A stretch of DNA of 6,472 nucleotides, taken from contig CAMDZK010000061.1 in NCBI GenBank assembly GCA_945910665.1, forward strand, positions 1-6,472, read 5' to 3'. A program made the position numbers and the translations under genes. This DNA is from an uncultured Peptostreptococcaceae bacterium (lineage in GTDB: Bacteria; Bacillota; Clostridia; Tissierellales; Peptoniphilaceae). The first letter of the stretch is position 1, and each line of letters begins with the position of its first letter. Of this stretch, positions 1-5,998 are shown in pieces. The notes beneath the pieces were generated by a model. It saw only the letters and a program-made list of their open reading frames with translations. It made no database searches and was not told where the DNA came from.

Positions 1-353
1 TGGGCGCTGCAGCGGTTGTTGAAGCCTTAGGGGGTACGCCAAAACAATCGACAGAAGCCGCAAGCTTTGCTTTCATGAATATCATGGGCCTCGTTTGTGA
101 TCCAATTGGCGGATTTGTCGAATTCCCCTGCAGCTTACGAAATGCTTCAGGTATTATGAATGCCCTCTCTTGTGCCGACTTAGCCATGGCTGGGATTGAA
201 AGCTTAGTTCCCTTCGATGAAGTTGTCGACGCCATGGCAAGAGTGGGGCGTGCTCTCCCAGAATCACTCCGCGAAACAGGAAAAGGCGGTGTTGCGATCA
301 CGTCCACTGGCCTTGCGTTGAAAAAAGAATATTTAGACCACGAACTAGAATAA
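1..353 (+). CDS. sdaAA: L-serine dehydratase, iron-sulfur type, alpha subunit (C-terminal part)
   Basis: This is the last 116 codons of a gene entering from the left edge; its reading frame is open from base 3 to the TAA at 351-353. The enzyme deaminates L-serine to pyruvate and ammonia in the cytoplasm with an oxygen-sensitive [4Fe-4S] cluster. The visible segment carries the family signature GLVCDPIGGFVEFPC, with two cysteines 11 residues apart, matching the spacing of two cluster ligands in characterised serine dehydratases. It is followed by a conserved RNASG stretch and the C-terminal ALPESLRETGKGG and TSTGLALKKE blocks. The third expected cluster cysteine, in a GCQAE-type motif, would lie upstream of the window. 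The protein ends soon after the TPTG-like block, as stand-alone alpha subunits do, so no beta domain is fused at this end. The beta-subunit gene (sdaAB) would be expected upstream. No clear terminator follows, so transcription may run into the next gene 52 bases downstream. Confidence 0.95.
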   Translation, partial: GAAAVVEALGGTPKQSTEAASFAFMNIMGLVCDPIGGFVEFPCSLRNASGIMNALSCADLAMAGIESLVPFDEVVDAMARVGRALPESLRETGKGGVAITSTGLALKKEYLDHELE

Positions 354-359
354 AAGACG

Positions 360-400
360 ACCTCCTTTTGGGTATCTAAAAAGGAAGACATGAAGGAGGT
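360..400 (+). promoter_or_regulatory. Possible RBS-masking leader hairpins upstream of the baeRF gene
   Basis: Bases 360-367 (ACCTCCTT) are the exact reverse complement of 393-400 (AAGGAGGT), which is the ribosome binding site 5 bases before the ATG at 406. Pairing them would hide the whole Shine-Dalgarno sequence. The same upstream segment can instead pair with a nearer one: 363-369 (TCCTTTT) with 379-385 (AAAAGGA), leaving a 9-base loop and freeing the ribosome binding site. The two pairings exclude each other, as in a translational switch. The upstream arm also copies the anti-Shine-Dalgarno tail of 16S rRNA. No known riboswitch aptamer is recognisable and the arms are short, so a regulatory role is inference. 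Confidence 0.35.
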
Positions 401-405
401 ACTCT

Positions 406-1467
406 ATGAAAAAACTAGACATTGCAGACATTACAAAACGTGAAGGCAGTACCTTTGTTTCGATTTACATGCCTTTAGAAGACCCTCAAGAGGTGGATCA
501 GTATTTGGTGAAAAGTAAAAATCTAATCCGCCAGGCAGAAAGTCTCCTCGCAGAAAAAGATGCATCCATAGGTGTAAGTGAATTTTTGAAAGAGGCAAAA
601 AACATCACAGAAGATCGACAATTTTGGAATGATCGGGCCGATGGTCTCGTGCTCATTGCAGACGGCGAAGAAACTTTCATAAAAAAAGTGAACGGACGTA
701 TTCCAGAAAAAGTATTTGTTGGTGAAAAGCCGTATCTTTTACCCCTTTTTGATGGGTATGAAAAAATGGACGACTATGTCGCCTTAGACATTGGAAAAGA
801 TTGTTTTGCCCTTTATGAACTCGGCGCGGGAAAAGGGGAATGCTTTGCACTTGAGGGAGTAAAAATGCGTTTTGAGGAGCTGTTTGGCGACCGGGATGTA
901 AATGACCACGACAAAAATTCTACCAATGGATCTACAACATCCTATCATGGGCACACGACGAAATCACAGAACGATGAAAAAGAGCAAGAAAAATATTTTC
1001 GCTATGTGTCCGATGAAGTAGCAAAAGGTTTAAAAGAAGACGATCGAAAACTCATCCTATGTGGTACAACGGTGAGTGTAGCAGCGTTTAAAAAAATAGC
1101 AGGCGATAAACTCGATATCCATCTTTCCATCGAAAAACCCTTCTCATCCGCCGAAGAAGGAGAACTCCGAGATCTCCTAAAGGAAAAACTACTTCCCATC
1201 TATCTGGAAGAACTGAAGATTTCCTTAGAACAATTAGGAAACCTTGTCGCGAATGGTCTCGGTTCGAAAGACAGGAAAGAGATTCAACAAGAGAAAGAAA
1301 AGGGAAGAATTGATACGCTCTATGTGTCTAAAAAGGCTCATGATTTCGATTCTTTGGAAATGAATGATTTAACTTCAAAAGTATTAGAAACAGGGGGCAA
1401 AGTCGTTGTCGTGAATCCTGACTATCACGACTTCCCAGAGGATGTCATCGCACAATACAGATTCTAA
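406..1467 (+). CDS. baeRF-superfamily protein (bacterial archaeo-eukaryotic release factor-like)
   Basis: The gene encodes a 353-residue soluble protein with no signal peptide or membrane segment. The ATG at 406 follows a perfect AAGGAGGT ribosome binding site by 5 bases. I assign it to the baeRF superfamily, bacterial relatives of eRF1/Pelota, from the overall pattern: an N-terminal STFVSIYMPLE strand (residues 15-25); a central ADGLVLIADGEET strand pair (78-90); a polar loop with YHGHTTKSQ (180-188) leading into a charged helix; the LILCGTT strand (216-222); KGRIDTLYV (299-307), equivalent to the family's GR-[VI]-[ED]-TL motif; and a C-terminal GGKVVVVNP block (330-338) ending in QYRF. Members are proposed to act on ribosomes in rescue or quality control, but few have been tested; the precise role and subfamily (possibly family 3-like) are uncertain. 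Residues 161-195 are rich in Asp, Asn, Ser, Thr and Lys and look disordered. The gene is followed by its own hairpin terminator. Confidence 0.75.
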   Translation: MKKLDIADITKREGSTFVSIYMPLEDPQEVDQYLVKSKNLIRQAESLLAEKDASIGVSEFLKEAKNITEDRQFWNDRADGLVLIADGEETFIKKVNGRIPEKVFVGEKPYLLPLFDGYEKMDDYVALDIGKDCFALYELGAGKGECFALEGVKMRFEELFGDRDVNDHDKNSTNGSTTSYHGHTTKSQNDEKEQEKYFRYVSDEVAKGLKEDDRKLILCGTTVSVAAFKKIAGDKLDIHLSIEKPFSSAEEGELRDLLKEKLLPIYLEELKISLEQLGNLVANGLGSKDRKEIQQEKEKGRIDTLYVSKKAHDFDSLEMNDLTSKVLETGGKVVVVNPDYHDFPEDVIAQYRF

Positions 1468-1469
1468 AG

Positions 1470-1494
1470 AAAAGCGACCCGTGTGGTCGCTTTT
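1470..1494 (+). terminator. Intrinsic terminator after the baeRF gene
   Basis: A perfect 10-bp stem (AAAAGCGACC at 1470-1479 with GGTCGCTTTT at 1485-1494) encloses a 5-base loop and begins 3 bases after the baeRF stop codon. The T run is only four bases inside the stem, then GTT, so termination may be partial and some transcription could continue into the RNase gene. Confidence 0.7.
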
Positions 1495-1532
1495 GTTATA
1501 CTCTCAAAGAACTTGGATATAAATAGAATAAC

Positions 1533-1547
1533 GGAGGTGGAGTGATG
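1533..1547 (+). promoter_or_regulatory. RBS that decides the start of the beta-CASP RNase gene
   Basis: GGAGGTG (1533-1539) is a strong Shine-Dalgarno sequence. GTG at 1542 and ATG at 1545 are both in frame. The spacing is 2 bases to the GTG and 5 bases to the ATG, so ATG 1545 is the better start and the product begins MKLTTLGG. Confidence 0.7.
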
Positions 1548-3164
1548 AAACTCACGACTTTAGGTGGCGCCATGCGTGTCACAGGCAGCAGTTACTTAAT
1601 TGAAACCGACAAAGTGAAATTTTTACTCGATTATGGAATGTTTCAAGGCAGCGCAGAAGAAGAACGATTAAACGAAGAGCTCCCGAGCTTTAATCCTGGA
1701 GACATTGATTTTGTGATTCTTTCCCATGCCCATATCGACCATAGTGGAAGGCTTCCATTATTAGTGAAACAAGGGTTTCACGGGTCAATTTATGCGACGA
1801 CCGCCACGGTGGAGCTGTCAGAAATCATGTTATTAGACAGCGCAAATATTCAAGAATCCGATGCGGAATGGGAAAATAAACGCCGCACACGTTCGGGGAA
1901 CCCCCTCATCGAACCGTTATATACACAATCGGATGCAAGACGCGCGTTAGCACAATTTAAGCCAATACATTACAATGCATCCTTCCATATTACACCAGAA
2001 ATTCGCGTGCGTTTCCAAGATGCAGGCCATATTTTAGGTTCAGCCATTGTTGAACTATGGATTACAGAAGGAGAAGAGATCACAAAGCTCGTCTTTTCTG
2101 GAGATTTGGGGATGCCTAATAAACCGATTATCAAAGACCCCACCTTCATCAATGAAGCGGATTACCTTATCATGGAAACGACGTATGGGAACAAAGAACA
2201 TGAACCCATTGACCAAGCCTTTGATCAACTTGTGCAAATTATCGAGGAAACGACAGCCAACAACGGCTCTGTAATCATTCCCGCATTTTCTGTGGGACGA
2301 ACACAAGAACTCATTTATCAACTCAATGAATACTACGAGCGCAAAGAAATTTCAGAAGCAGAGCGCGTGCCGATTTATATCGATAGCCCTATGGCACAAA
2401 AGGCGACACAAGTATTTGCAGAAAACTCCATGAGTTTTGATGAAGATGCCCAAGAGTTAATTCGTAGTGGAGACAACCCCTTTGTCTTTAAAAACCTGCA
2501 TTTTACAAAAGATGTAGAAGAAAGTAAAATGCTCAATAAAACGCGTTTTCCAAGAGTCATTATTTCCGCATCGGGCATGGCTACGGCAGGGCGGGTACGT
2601 CACCATTTGAAACACCATTTGTGGGATCCAAATTCTGCGGTGGTCTTTGTTGGCTTCCAAGCGGAAGGAACATTAGGACGTATTCTCCTAGACGGAGCGA
2701 AGGAAGTGAAGCTCTTTGGTGAAGAAATTGCCGTGAAGGCGAAAATAGTGAATGTCGATGGATTCTCTGGGCATGCGGATAAAGATATGCTCAACGAATG
2801 GTACGACAAATTCACGAAAAAACCCAATGAAGTTTTTTTAGTCCACGGTGAAGCAGATCAAATGATGCCTTTCGCAGAAGGTTTGAGAAGCAGAGATGAC
2901 GCAATTGTCCATACACCAAAACCTGGTGAAAGCTTTACTCTCGCTACTCCGGAAAATCCTGTCACTGAAAAATACGACGCACAACAAGCAGGCGTTCGTA
3001 TTGGAGAAGAATACAATCGAATCTTAGAAGATATGAAACTTCTCCAGCAAAATGAAAGCAAATTAAGAGAAGATTTAGGACCACAAAAATATCAGGAATT
3101 AAAAGATCGTCTGTTGTCGATTCAAAGCGACTTGATGGATATCAATATGTTGATAGGAAAATAA
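1545..3164 (+). CDS. MBL-fold/beta-CASP ribonuclease, YSH1/CPSF73-like
   Basis: The 539-residue cytoplasmic protein belongs to the beta-CASP group of metallo-beta-lactamases (COG1236-like), two-zinc enzymes that cut RNA. All signatures are present, numbered from ATG 1545: SHAHIDHSG with metal ligands H61, H63, D65 and H66; AGHILGSA (H162); SGDLG (D187); beta-CASP motif A METTYG (E211); motif B PAFSVGRTQELIY (247-259); SASGMATAGR (342-351); GFSGHAD (H410); and the last ligand in VFLVHGEAD (H434), within the RNA-specificity (RMMBL) domain. The arrangement matches TTHA0252-type bacterial RNases and archaeal/eukaryotic CPSF73 relatives more than RNase J. Residues from about 485 to the end are rich in Leu, Glu, Lys and Gln and predict a helical or coiled-coil tail beyond the minimal enzyme, possibly for dimerisation. 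It lies 77 bases after the baeRF gene across a hairpin; AT-rich promoter-like sequence is present at 1493-1530 but no strong consensus. Activity is expected; its RNA targets are unknown. Confidence 0.92.
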   Translation: MKLTTLGGAMRVTGSSYLIETDKVKFLLDYGMFQGSAEEERLNEELPSFNPGDIDFVILSHAHIDHSGRLPLLVKQGFHGSIYATTATVELSEIMLLDSANIQESDAEWENKRRTRSGNPLIEPLYTQSDARRALAQFKPIHYNASFHITPEIRVRFQDAGHILGSAIVELWITEGEEITKLVFSGDLGMPNKPIIKDPTFINEADYLIMETTYGNKEHEPIDQAFDQLVQIIEETTANNGSVIIPAFSVGRTQELIYQLNEYYERKEISEAERVPIYIDSPMAQKATQVFAENSMSFDEDAQELIRSGDNPFVFKNLHFTKDVEESKMLNKTRFPRVIISASGMATAGRVRHHLKHHLWDPNSAVVFVGFQAEGTLGRILLDGAKEVKLFGEEIAVKAKIVNVDGFSGHADKDMLNEWYDKFTKKPNEVFLVHGEADQMMPFAEGLRSRDDAIVHTPKPGESFTLATPENPVTEKYDAQQAGVRIGEEYNRILEDMKLLQQNESKLREDLGPQKYQELKDRLLSIQSDLMDINMLIGK

Positions 3165-3259
3165 AAATCCCTACGCGGAGTGTGAAAGAATACCAATAAT
3201 ATTTGCCCTTTACATGAATGATTTTATTTCGTAGATATGTAATATAAGGGGCTAAAAGC

Positions 3260-3295
3260 AAAAAATAGCAGAAGTAAGCGCTTCTGCTATTTTTT
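3260..3295. terminator. Bidirectional intrinsic terminator between the RNase and mtnN genes
   Basis: This is a perfect 15-bp inverted repeat (AAAAAATAGCAGAAG at 3260-3274 and its complement at 3281-3295) with a 6-base loop. The A run on one flank and T run on the other give a U tract on both strands, so it can end the rightward RNase transcript and the leftward mtnN transcript. It lies 29 bases beyond the mtnN stop codon. The remaining convergent spacer (3165-3259) holds no ORF; a weak imperfect stem at 3205-3252 is the only other structure seen. Confidence 0.9.
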
Positions 3296-3324
3296 GTGCT
3301 AGTAATTATGATTTGTACAAAATT

Positions 3325-3990
3325 CTAAAACATCTCCAAGATGAGTTCCGCTGCGTTGACGGCAGCTTTTTTGGAGAATTCATCATAGGTCATTTCGGCG
3401 TCGTCGTTGGCTCCATCAGAAATGGTACGGACCACTAAAAATGGAATTTGATTTCTGTAAGCCGTATGGGCGACGGCACAGCCTTCCATTTCGACGCAAA
3501 GCGCTTCGGTACGGCTTTTAATGTCATCTTTTCTCGCATTACTCGTCACAAATTCGTCGCCTGTGGCAATGCGGCCGACATGATAGGGATAGCGTAACGC
3601 TTCAACAGCACCAATGGCTCGCTGCAATAAGGTTTCATCGGCGGTAAATGTATCGGTATAGGGAGCAAAACTTTTCATGATCCCAGAATCAAAATCATGA
3701 TAAACTATGTCCTTTGAAAAAACCGTATCCAATAAGTCCACATCATCATCTAAAGAACCGGCAATTCCCGTATTGATCACCGCATCTACATCAAATTGGT
3801 CAATCATTCGTTGGGTCATCAACGCTGCATTCACTTTTCCTACACCCAATTCGGTTAAGAAAATACGGTGCTCTCCTCGCATACCCTCATAGACCACAGA
3901 ATCAAAAAATTGGTGGGTTTTAGGGTCATTTAAACTCTCTGCAATGCGTTCGACTTCAATTTTTAATGCTCCTACAATCGCTATTTTCAT
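3325..3990 (-). CDS. mtnN: 5'-methylthioadenosine/S-adenosylhomocysteine nucleosidase
   Basis: The 221-residue cytoplasmic enzyme hydrolyses 5'-methylthioadenosine, S-adenosylhomocysteine and 5'-deoxyadenosine to adenine plus the 5-substituted ribose. It has the nucleoside phosphorylase/hydrolase fold: MKIAIVGALKIEVE at the N-terminus with the catalytic-type E12; NTGIAGSL (73-80); YHDFD (97-101); GRIATGDEF (139-147); VEMEGCAVAH (166-175), whose glutamates bind the ribose; and RTISDGAN (188-195) with the adenine-contacting catalytic D192. E. coli numbering differs only slightly (E12, E174, D197). It is about 10 residues shorter than the usual ~230, mainly in the loop after YHD. It also has Leu at position 9 and Ile at 76 where E. 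coli has Met and Ser; I take these as family variation. The start ATG (3990-3988) has an AAGGAG ribosome binding site (4001-3996) 5 bases upstream. It is transcribed divergently from the aldolase-kinase operon, which can use its sugar products. Confidence 0.94.
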   Translation of the reverse strand: MKIAIVGALKIEVERIAESLNDPKTHQFFDSVVYEGMRGEHRIFLTELGVGKVNAALMTQRMIDQFDVDAVINTGIAGSLDDDVDLLDTVFSKDIVYHDFDSGIMKSFAPYTDTFTADETLLQRAIGAVEALRYPYHVGRIATGDEFVTSNARKDDIKSRTEALCVEMEGCAVAHTAYRNQIPFLVVRTISDGANDDAEMTYDEFSKKAAVNAAELILEMF

Positions 3991-4023
3991 TGGAACTCCT
4001 TTATATTTATTCTACCTTTTCCT

Positions 4024-4051
4024 ATGATAACACACATATTAAAAATGAAAA
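4024..4051 (-). promoter_or_regulatory. Predicted promoter of mtnN
   Basis: On the minus strand TTTTCA (4051-4046) and TATCAT (4029-4024) form a -35/-10 pair with a 16-base spacer. The -10 matches the sigma-70/SigA consensus at five of six positions, the -35 at four of six. The start site would fall near 4017, giving a leader of about 27 bases. This is consensus matching only. Confidence 0.4.
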
Positions 4052-4089
4052 AGCAAAGGGAAAATGTGGTAAGAATATACCTTCTGTGA

Positions 4090-4095
4090 TATGAT
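4090..4095 (+). promoter_or_regulatory. Candidate -10 box for the aldolase-kinase operon
   Basis: TATGAT (4090-4095) in the divergent spacer matches the -10 consensus at five of six positions and follows a TGTGA stretch. No good -35 lies at the usual distance, so the promoter may be weak or activator-dependent. The start would fall near 4102, leaving a leader of about 18 bases that just includes the ribosome binding site. Confidence 0.25.
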
Positions 4096-4105
4096 AAAAG
4101 CTTGA

Positions 4106-4122
4106 AAGAGGGGTGTCTTATG
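4106..4122 (+). promoter_or_regulatory. RBS that decides the start of the aldolase gene
   Basis: AAGAGGGGTG (4106-4115) is a Shine-Dalgarno-like sequence 4 bases before ATG 4120. An in-frame TTG at 4102 would extend the protein by six residues but has no ribosome binding site of its own and would put this purine run inside the coding region, so ATG 4120 is preferred. Confidence 0.65.
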
Positions 4123-4758
4123 TCTGCAGAAGAGTGTATTAAAAATGTATTAGAAATGTCCCAATTGGCCATTGAATGGAATTTAATGACCGGCACGAAT
4201 GGCAATATGAGTGTCAAAGAATGGGATACTGGAATTATCTACATTACGCCAGCTAAAGTAGACTACCGACAACTCACCTCTAACGATATTGTGCTGATTT
4301 ATCCAGACGGACGTACAGAAGGAATTCATAATCCTTCCTCCGAGTGGAAGCTCCACAAGACAATCTATCAACACATGCCAAACATATCTGCCATTGCCCA
4401 TACGCACTCACCCTACGCGTCGGCTTTTGCAGCACTGAATATGTCGATTCCCGCCGTACTAACAGAAACGGTTCTCTCCTTAGGCGGCCGGATTAATGTG
4501 GCACAATTTGCATTGCCTGGATCTGAAGAAATAGGGGTAGGGGCAGTGGCTTGTTTGAAAGAGAGAAACGTTTGTCTTTTGGCGCAACATGGTGTGGTCG
4601 CCGTGGGAAAAAATGCTTTCGATACGATTGAAACGGCGCTCAATGTTGAAGTAGCAGCGAAAACGACGCATCTAGCGATGCAAATCGCGCAACCCACAGC
4701 CATTCCACAAGCAGCACAAAAACATTTACAAGAAAGATTCATGGAGAACAATCAATGA
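4120..4758 (+). CDS. Class II (zinc) aldolase family protein, L-fuculose-phosphate aldolase-like
   Basis: The 212-residue cytoplasmic protein aligns by eye almost without gaps to E. coli FucA (about 215 residues). Visible active-site elements are GTNGN (25-29), ITPAK (42-46), the PSSEW phosphate/metal loop with catalytic-type E75 (72-76), the zinc ligands H94 and H96 in AHTHS, and the third zinc histidine H157 in AQHGV. Such enzymes cleave ketose 1-phosphates to dihydroxyacetone phosphate and an aldehyde. Its stop overlaps the start of a methylthioribose-kinase-like gene and it is divergent from mtnN. I therefore infer that the substrate is 5-methylthioribulose-1-phosphate or 5-deoxyribulose-1-phosphate, as for Ald2 or DrdA aldolases, rather than fuculose-1-phosphate. 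The alternative is an MtnB-type methylthioribulose-1-phosphate dehydratase, which has the same fold, but none of the later oxygen-dependent salvage genes is nearby. ITPAK in place of FucA ITPTG is a difference next to the phosphate site. Confidence 0.88.
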   Translation: MSAEECIKNVLEMSQLAIEWNLMTGTNGNMSVKEWDTGIIYITPAKVDYRQLTSNDIVLIYPDGRTEGIHNPSSEWKLHKTIYQHMPNISAIAHTHSPYASAFAALNMSIPAVLTETVLSLGGRINVAQFALPGSEEIGVGAVACLKERNVCLLAQHGVVAVGKNAFDTIETALNVEVAAKTTHLAMQIAQPTAIPQAAQKHLQERFMENNQ

Positions 4759-5960
4759 CCGATACTCGTCACGAAGATCTTCTTCGTCTTATTGGAGAAC
4801 ATGTCGATTTTATCGATGCTGAAAATGCCTATTGCTATGAAATCGGCGATGGAACGATTAATTACTTATATCGTGTGGAAGATGTCCAAGGAAACTCTGT
4901 GATCGTAAAACACGCAGACAAAGCGTCCAAAAGAAACACGGACTTTTTACTCAGTACATCTCGTTTAGATATTGAATTTCAGCAATTAAATACATTGGGA
5001 GAAATATTACCAAGCTTTGTACCAAAAATTTATCATTTTGATCGCGAAAACCACTACTTCATCATGGAAGATTTAAAGGACTACGAAATTTTACGCGTCG
5101 CATTAAATGATAGCAAAAAGTTTGCTCATTTTGCAGCGCAAATCACCCGGTATCTATTTTCCACACTCTTTACATCAACCGATTTAGTGGCGCCCAGTAT
5201 TCAAAAGAAAATGGCACATCACTCCATTTTAAATCCAGAAATGGCAGAAGTCATTGAACATCGTATTTTTAATGCTCCCTATTTGAGTCAATCGGAAGGC
5301 GTCCAATTGCTCCCAGAAAATTTGGAATTTGCAGAAAAATATATCTATAATAACGGTCCTTTGATTGCGCAAGTGGGAATGCTGAAATACGCTTTTAAAA
5401 ACTTAGCCCAGTCGGTCCTTCATGGAGAACTTTCAACAGGAAATATTTTTATTAATCAAGAGCAAATTAAAGTGTTTGATCATGAGTTTGCCATGTATGG
5501 CCCCATGGGATTTGATATTGGCACACTCCTTGGAAGCATGATGCCTGCTTGGATCCACTCCTATTTATCGAACCGGGAAAATAAAGAAGAATTCACTTTT
5601 TGGATGGAAGAAACCATCGAACGAATCTTCACTCGCTTTCAGTATGAGTACGACAATCAGTATTACGATTTAGTCACTGACCCAATTGCCAAAAACGATG
5701 ATTTTAAAACAGAATTTTGGAATCACGTACGAGAAGATATCATTGGGTATACAGGCATCGAAATGATTCAAGCGGCAATGCTCACAAAACACGTGCAAGA
5801 AGCGGCACGAAAAGAGCCGGAAAATCGCATGCTCCTTGAAAGACTTATGCTACTCATTGGATCTCATCTCATACTCAACCGAAGAGAAATCGAATCAGGA
5901 AAACAAATGTGTGGTCAAGTGAAGAAAATTATAGAAGAAAATATTAGTGAAATTGCATAA
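4755..5960 (+). CDS. Methylthioribose kinase-like APH-fold sugar kinase, divergent active site
   Basis: The 401-residue cytoplasmic protein is close in length and motif order to MtnK, which phosphorylates the 1-hydroxyl of 5-methylthioribose. I see the nucleotide loop YEIGDGTINYLYR (28-40), the ATP-contacting lysine in VIVKHA (K52), hinge MEDL (104-107), the catalytic loop HGELSTGNIF (223-232), the metal site DHEFAMYGPMGFD (242-254) with D242 and E244, and GYTGIEMIQ (331-339). Three sites differ from B. subtilis MtnK as I recall it: the catalytic Asp of HGD is Glu (E225); the loop has Asn at 230 as in aminoglycoside kinases, where MtnK has Ser; and the Arg-Arg pair that clamps methylthioribose is Gln-Ala (339-340). 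The tryptophan of the W-loop is also missing near residue 63. It overlaps the aldolase gene by ATGA, with GGAGAA 6 bases before the start. It is likely a kinase for 5-deoxyribose, methylthioribose or a related sugar; the substrate is uncertain. Confidence 0.82.
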   Translation: MTDTRHEDLLRLIGEHVDFIDAENAYCYEIGDGTINYLYRVEDVQGNSVIVKHADKASKRNTDFLLSTSRLDIEFQQLNTLGEILPSFVPKIYHFDRENHYFIMEDLKDYEILRVALNDSKKFAHFAAQITRYLFSTLFTSTDLVAPSIQKKMAHHSILNPEMAEVIEHRIFNAPYLSQSEGVQLLPENLEFAEKYIYNNGPLIAQVGMLKYAFKNLAQSVLHGELSTGNIFINQEQIKVFDHEFAMYGPMGFDIGTLLGSMMPAWIHSYLSNRENKEEFTFWMEETIERIFTRFQYEYDNQYYDLVTDPIAKNDDFKTEFWNHVREDIIGYTGIEMIQAAMLTKHVQEAARKEPENRMLLERLMLLIGSHLILNRREIESGKQMCGQVKKIIEENISEIA

Positions 5961-5998
5961 AAAAGTGAAGAACCAAGAGGCTCTTCATTTTTTTATGC
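5955..5998. terminator. Bidirectional terminator carrying both stop codons
   Basis: Bases 5955-5974 pair with 5979-5998 around an AAGA loop: 20 bp with one A-C mismatch (5972/5981) and one G-U (5965/5988). Six A on one side and seven T on the other provide a U tract on either strand. The TAA of the kinase gene (5958-5960) and the stop of the opposite gene (5993-5995 read on the minus strand) lie directly opposite each other inside the stem. The spacer between the two genes is just 32 bases. Confidence 0.88.

Noticed and set aside
1497..1529. Promoter for the RNase gene using TATACT, TATAAA or TAGAAT as -10
   Set aside because: Several A/T-rich hexamers fit, but none pairs with a convincing -35 at 16-18 bases, and one overlaps the upstream terminator, so I could not choose a site.
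2055..2321. Overlapping open frames on both strands inside the beta-CASP RNase gene
   Set aside because: They are shadows of a coding region whose catalytic motifs are all present; no ribosome binding sites or domains support them.
3205..3252. Imperfect stem GCCCTTT...AAGGGGC in the convergent spacer, possible small RNA or attenuator
   Set aside because: It needs a G-U pair and a 5-base bulge, has a loop of about 21 bases, no promoter or T run, and sits just before a much stronger terminator.
4033..4068. Imperfect inverted repeat CACATATT / AAAATGTG in the divergent spacer as an operator
   Set aside because: Seven of eight matches in A-rich DNA with a 20-base gap is close to chance; no known operator consensus fits.
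4102..4119. TTG start at 4102 for the aldolase
   Set aside because: It lacks an upstream Shine-Dalgarno sequence and would place the good one at 4106-4115 inside the coding region.
3991..4119. SAM or other riboswitch upstream of mtnN or the aldolase operon
   Set aside because: The leaders predicted from the promoters are under about 30 bases and contain no aptamer-like paired segments.
4413..4751. 112-codon open frame on the minus strand opposite the aldolase gene
   Set aside because: It lies wholly inside a gene with intact zinc-aldolase motifs, has a Cys/Ala/Ser-rich composition typical of antisense frames, and has no recognisable domain.
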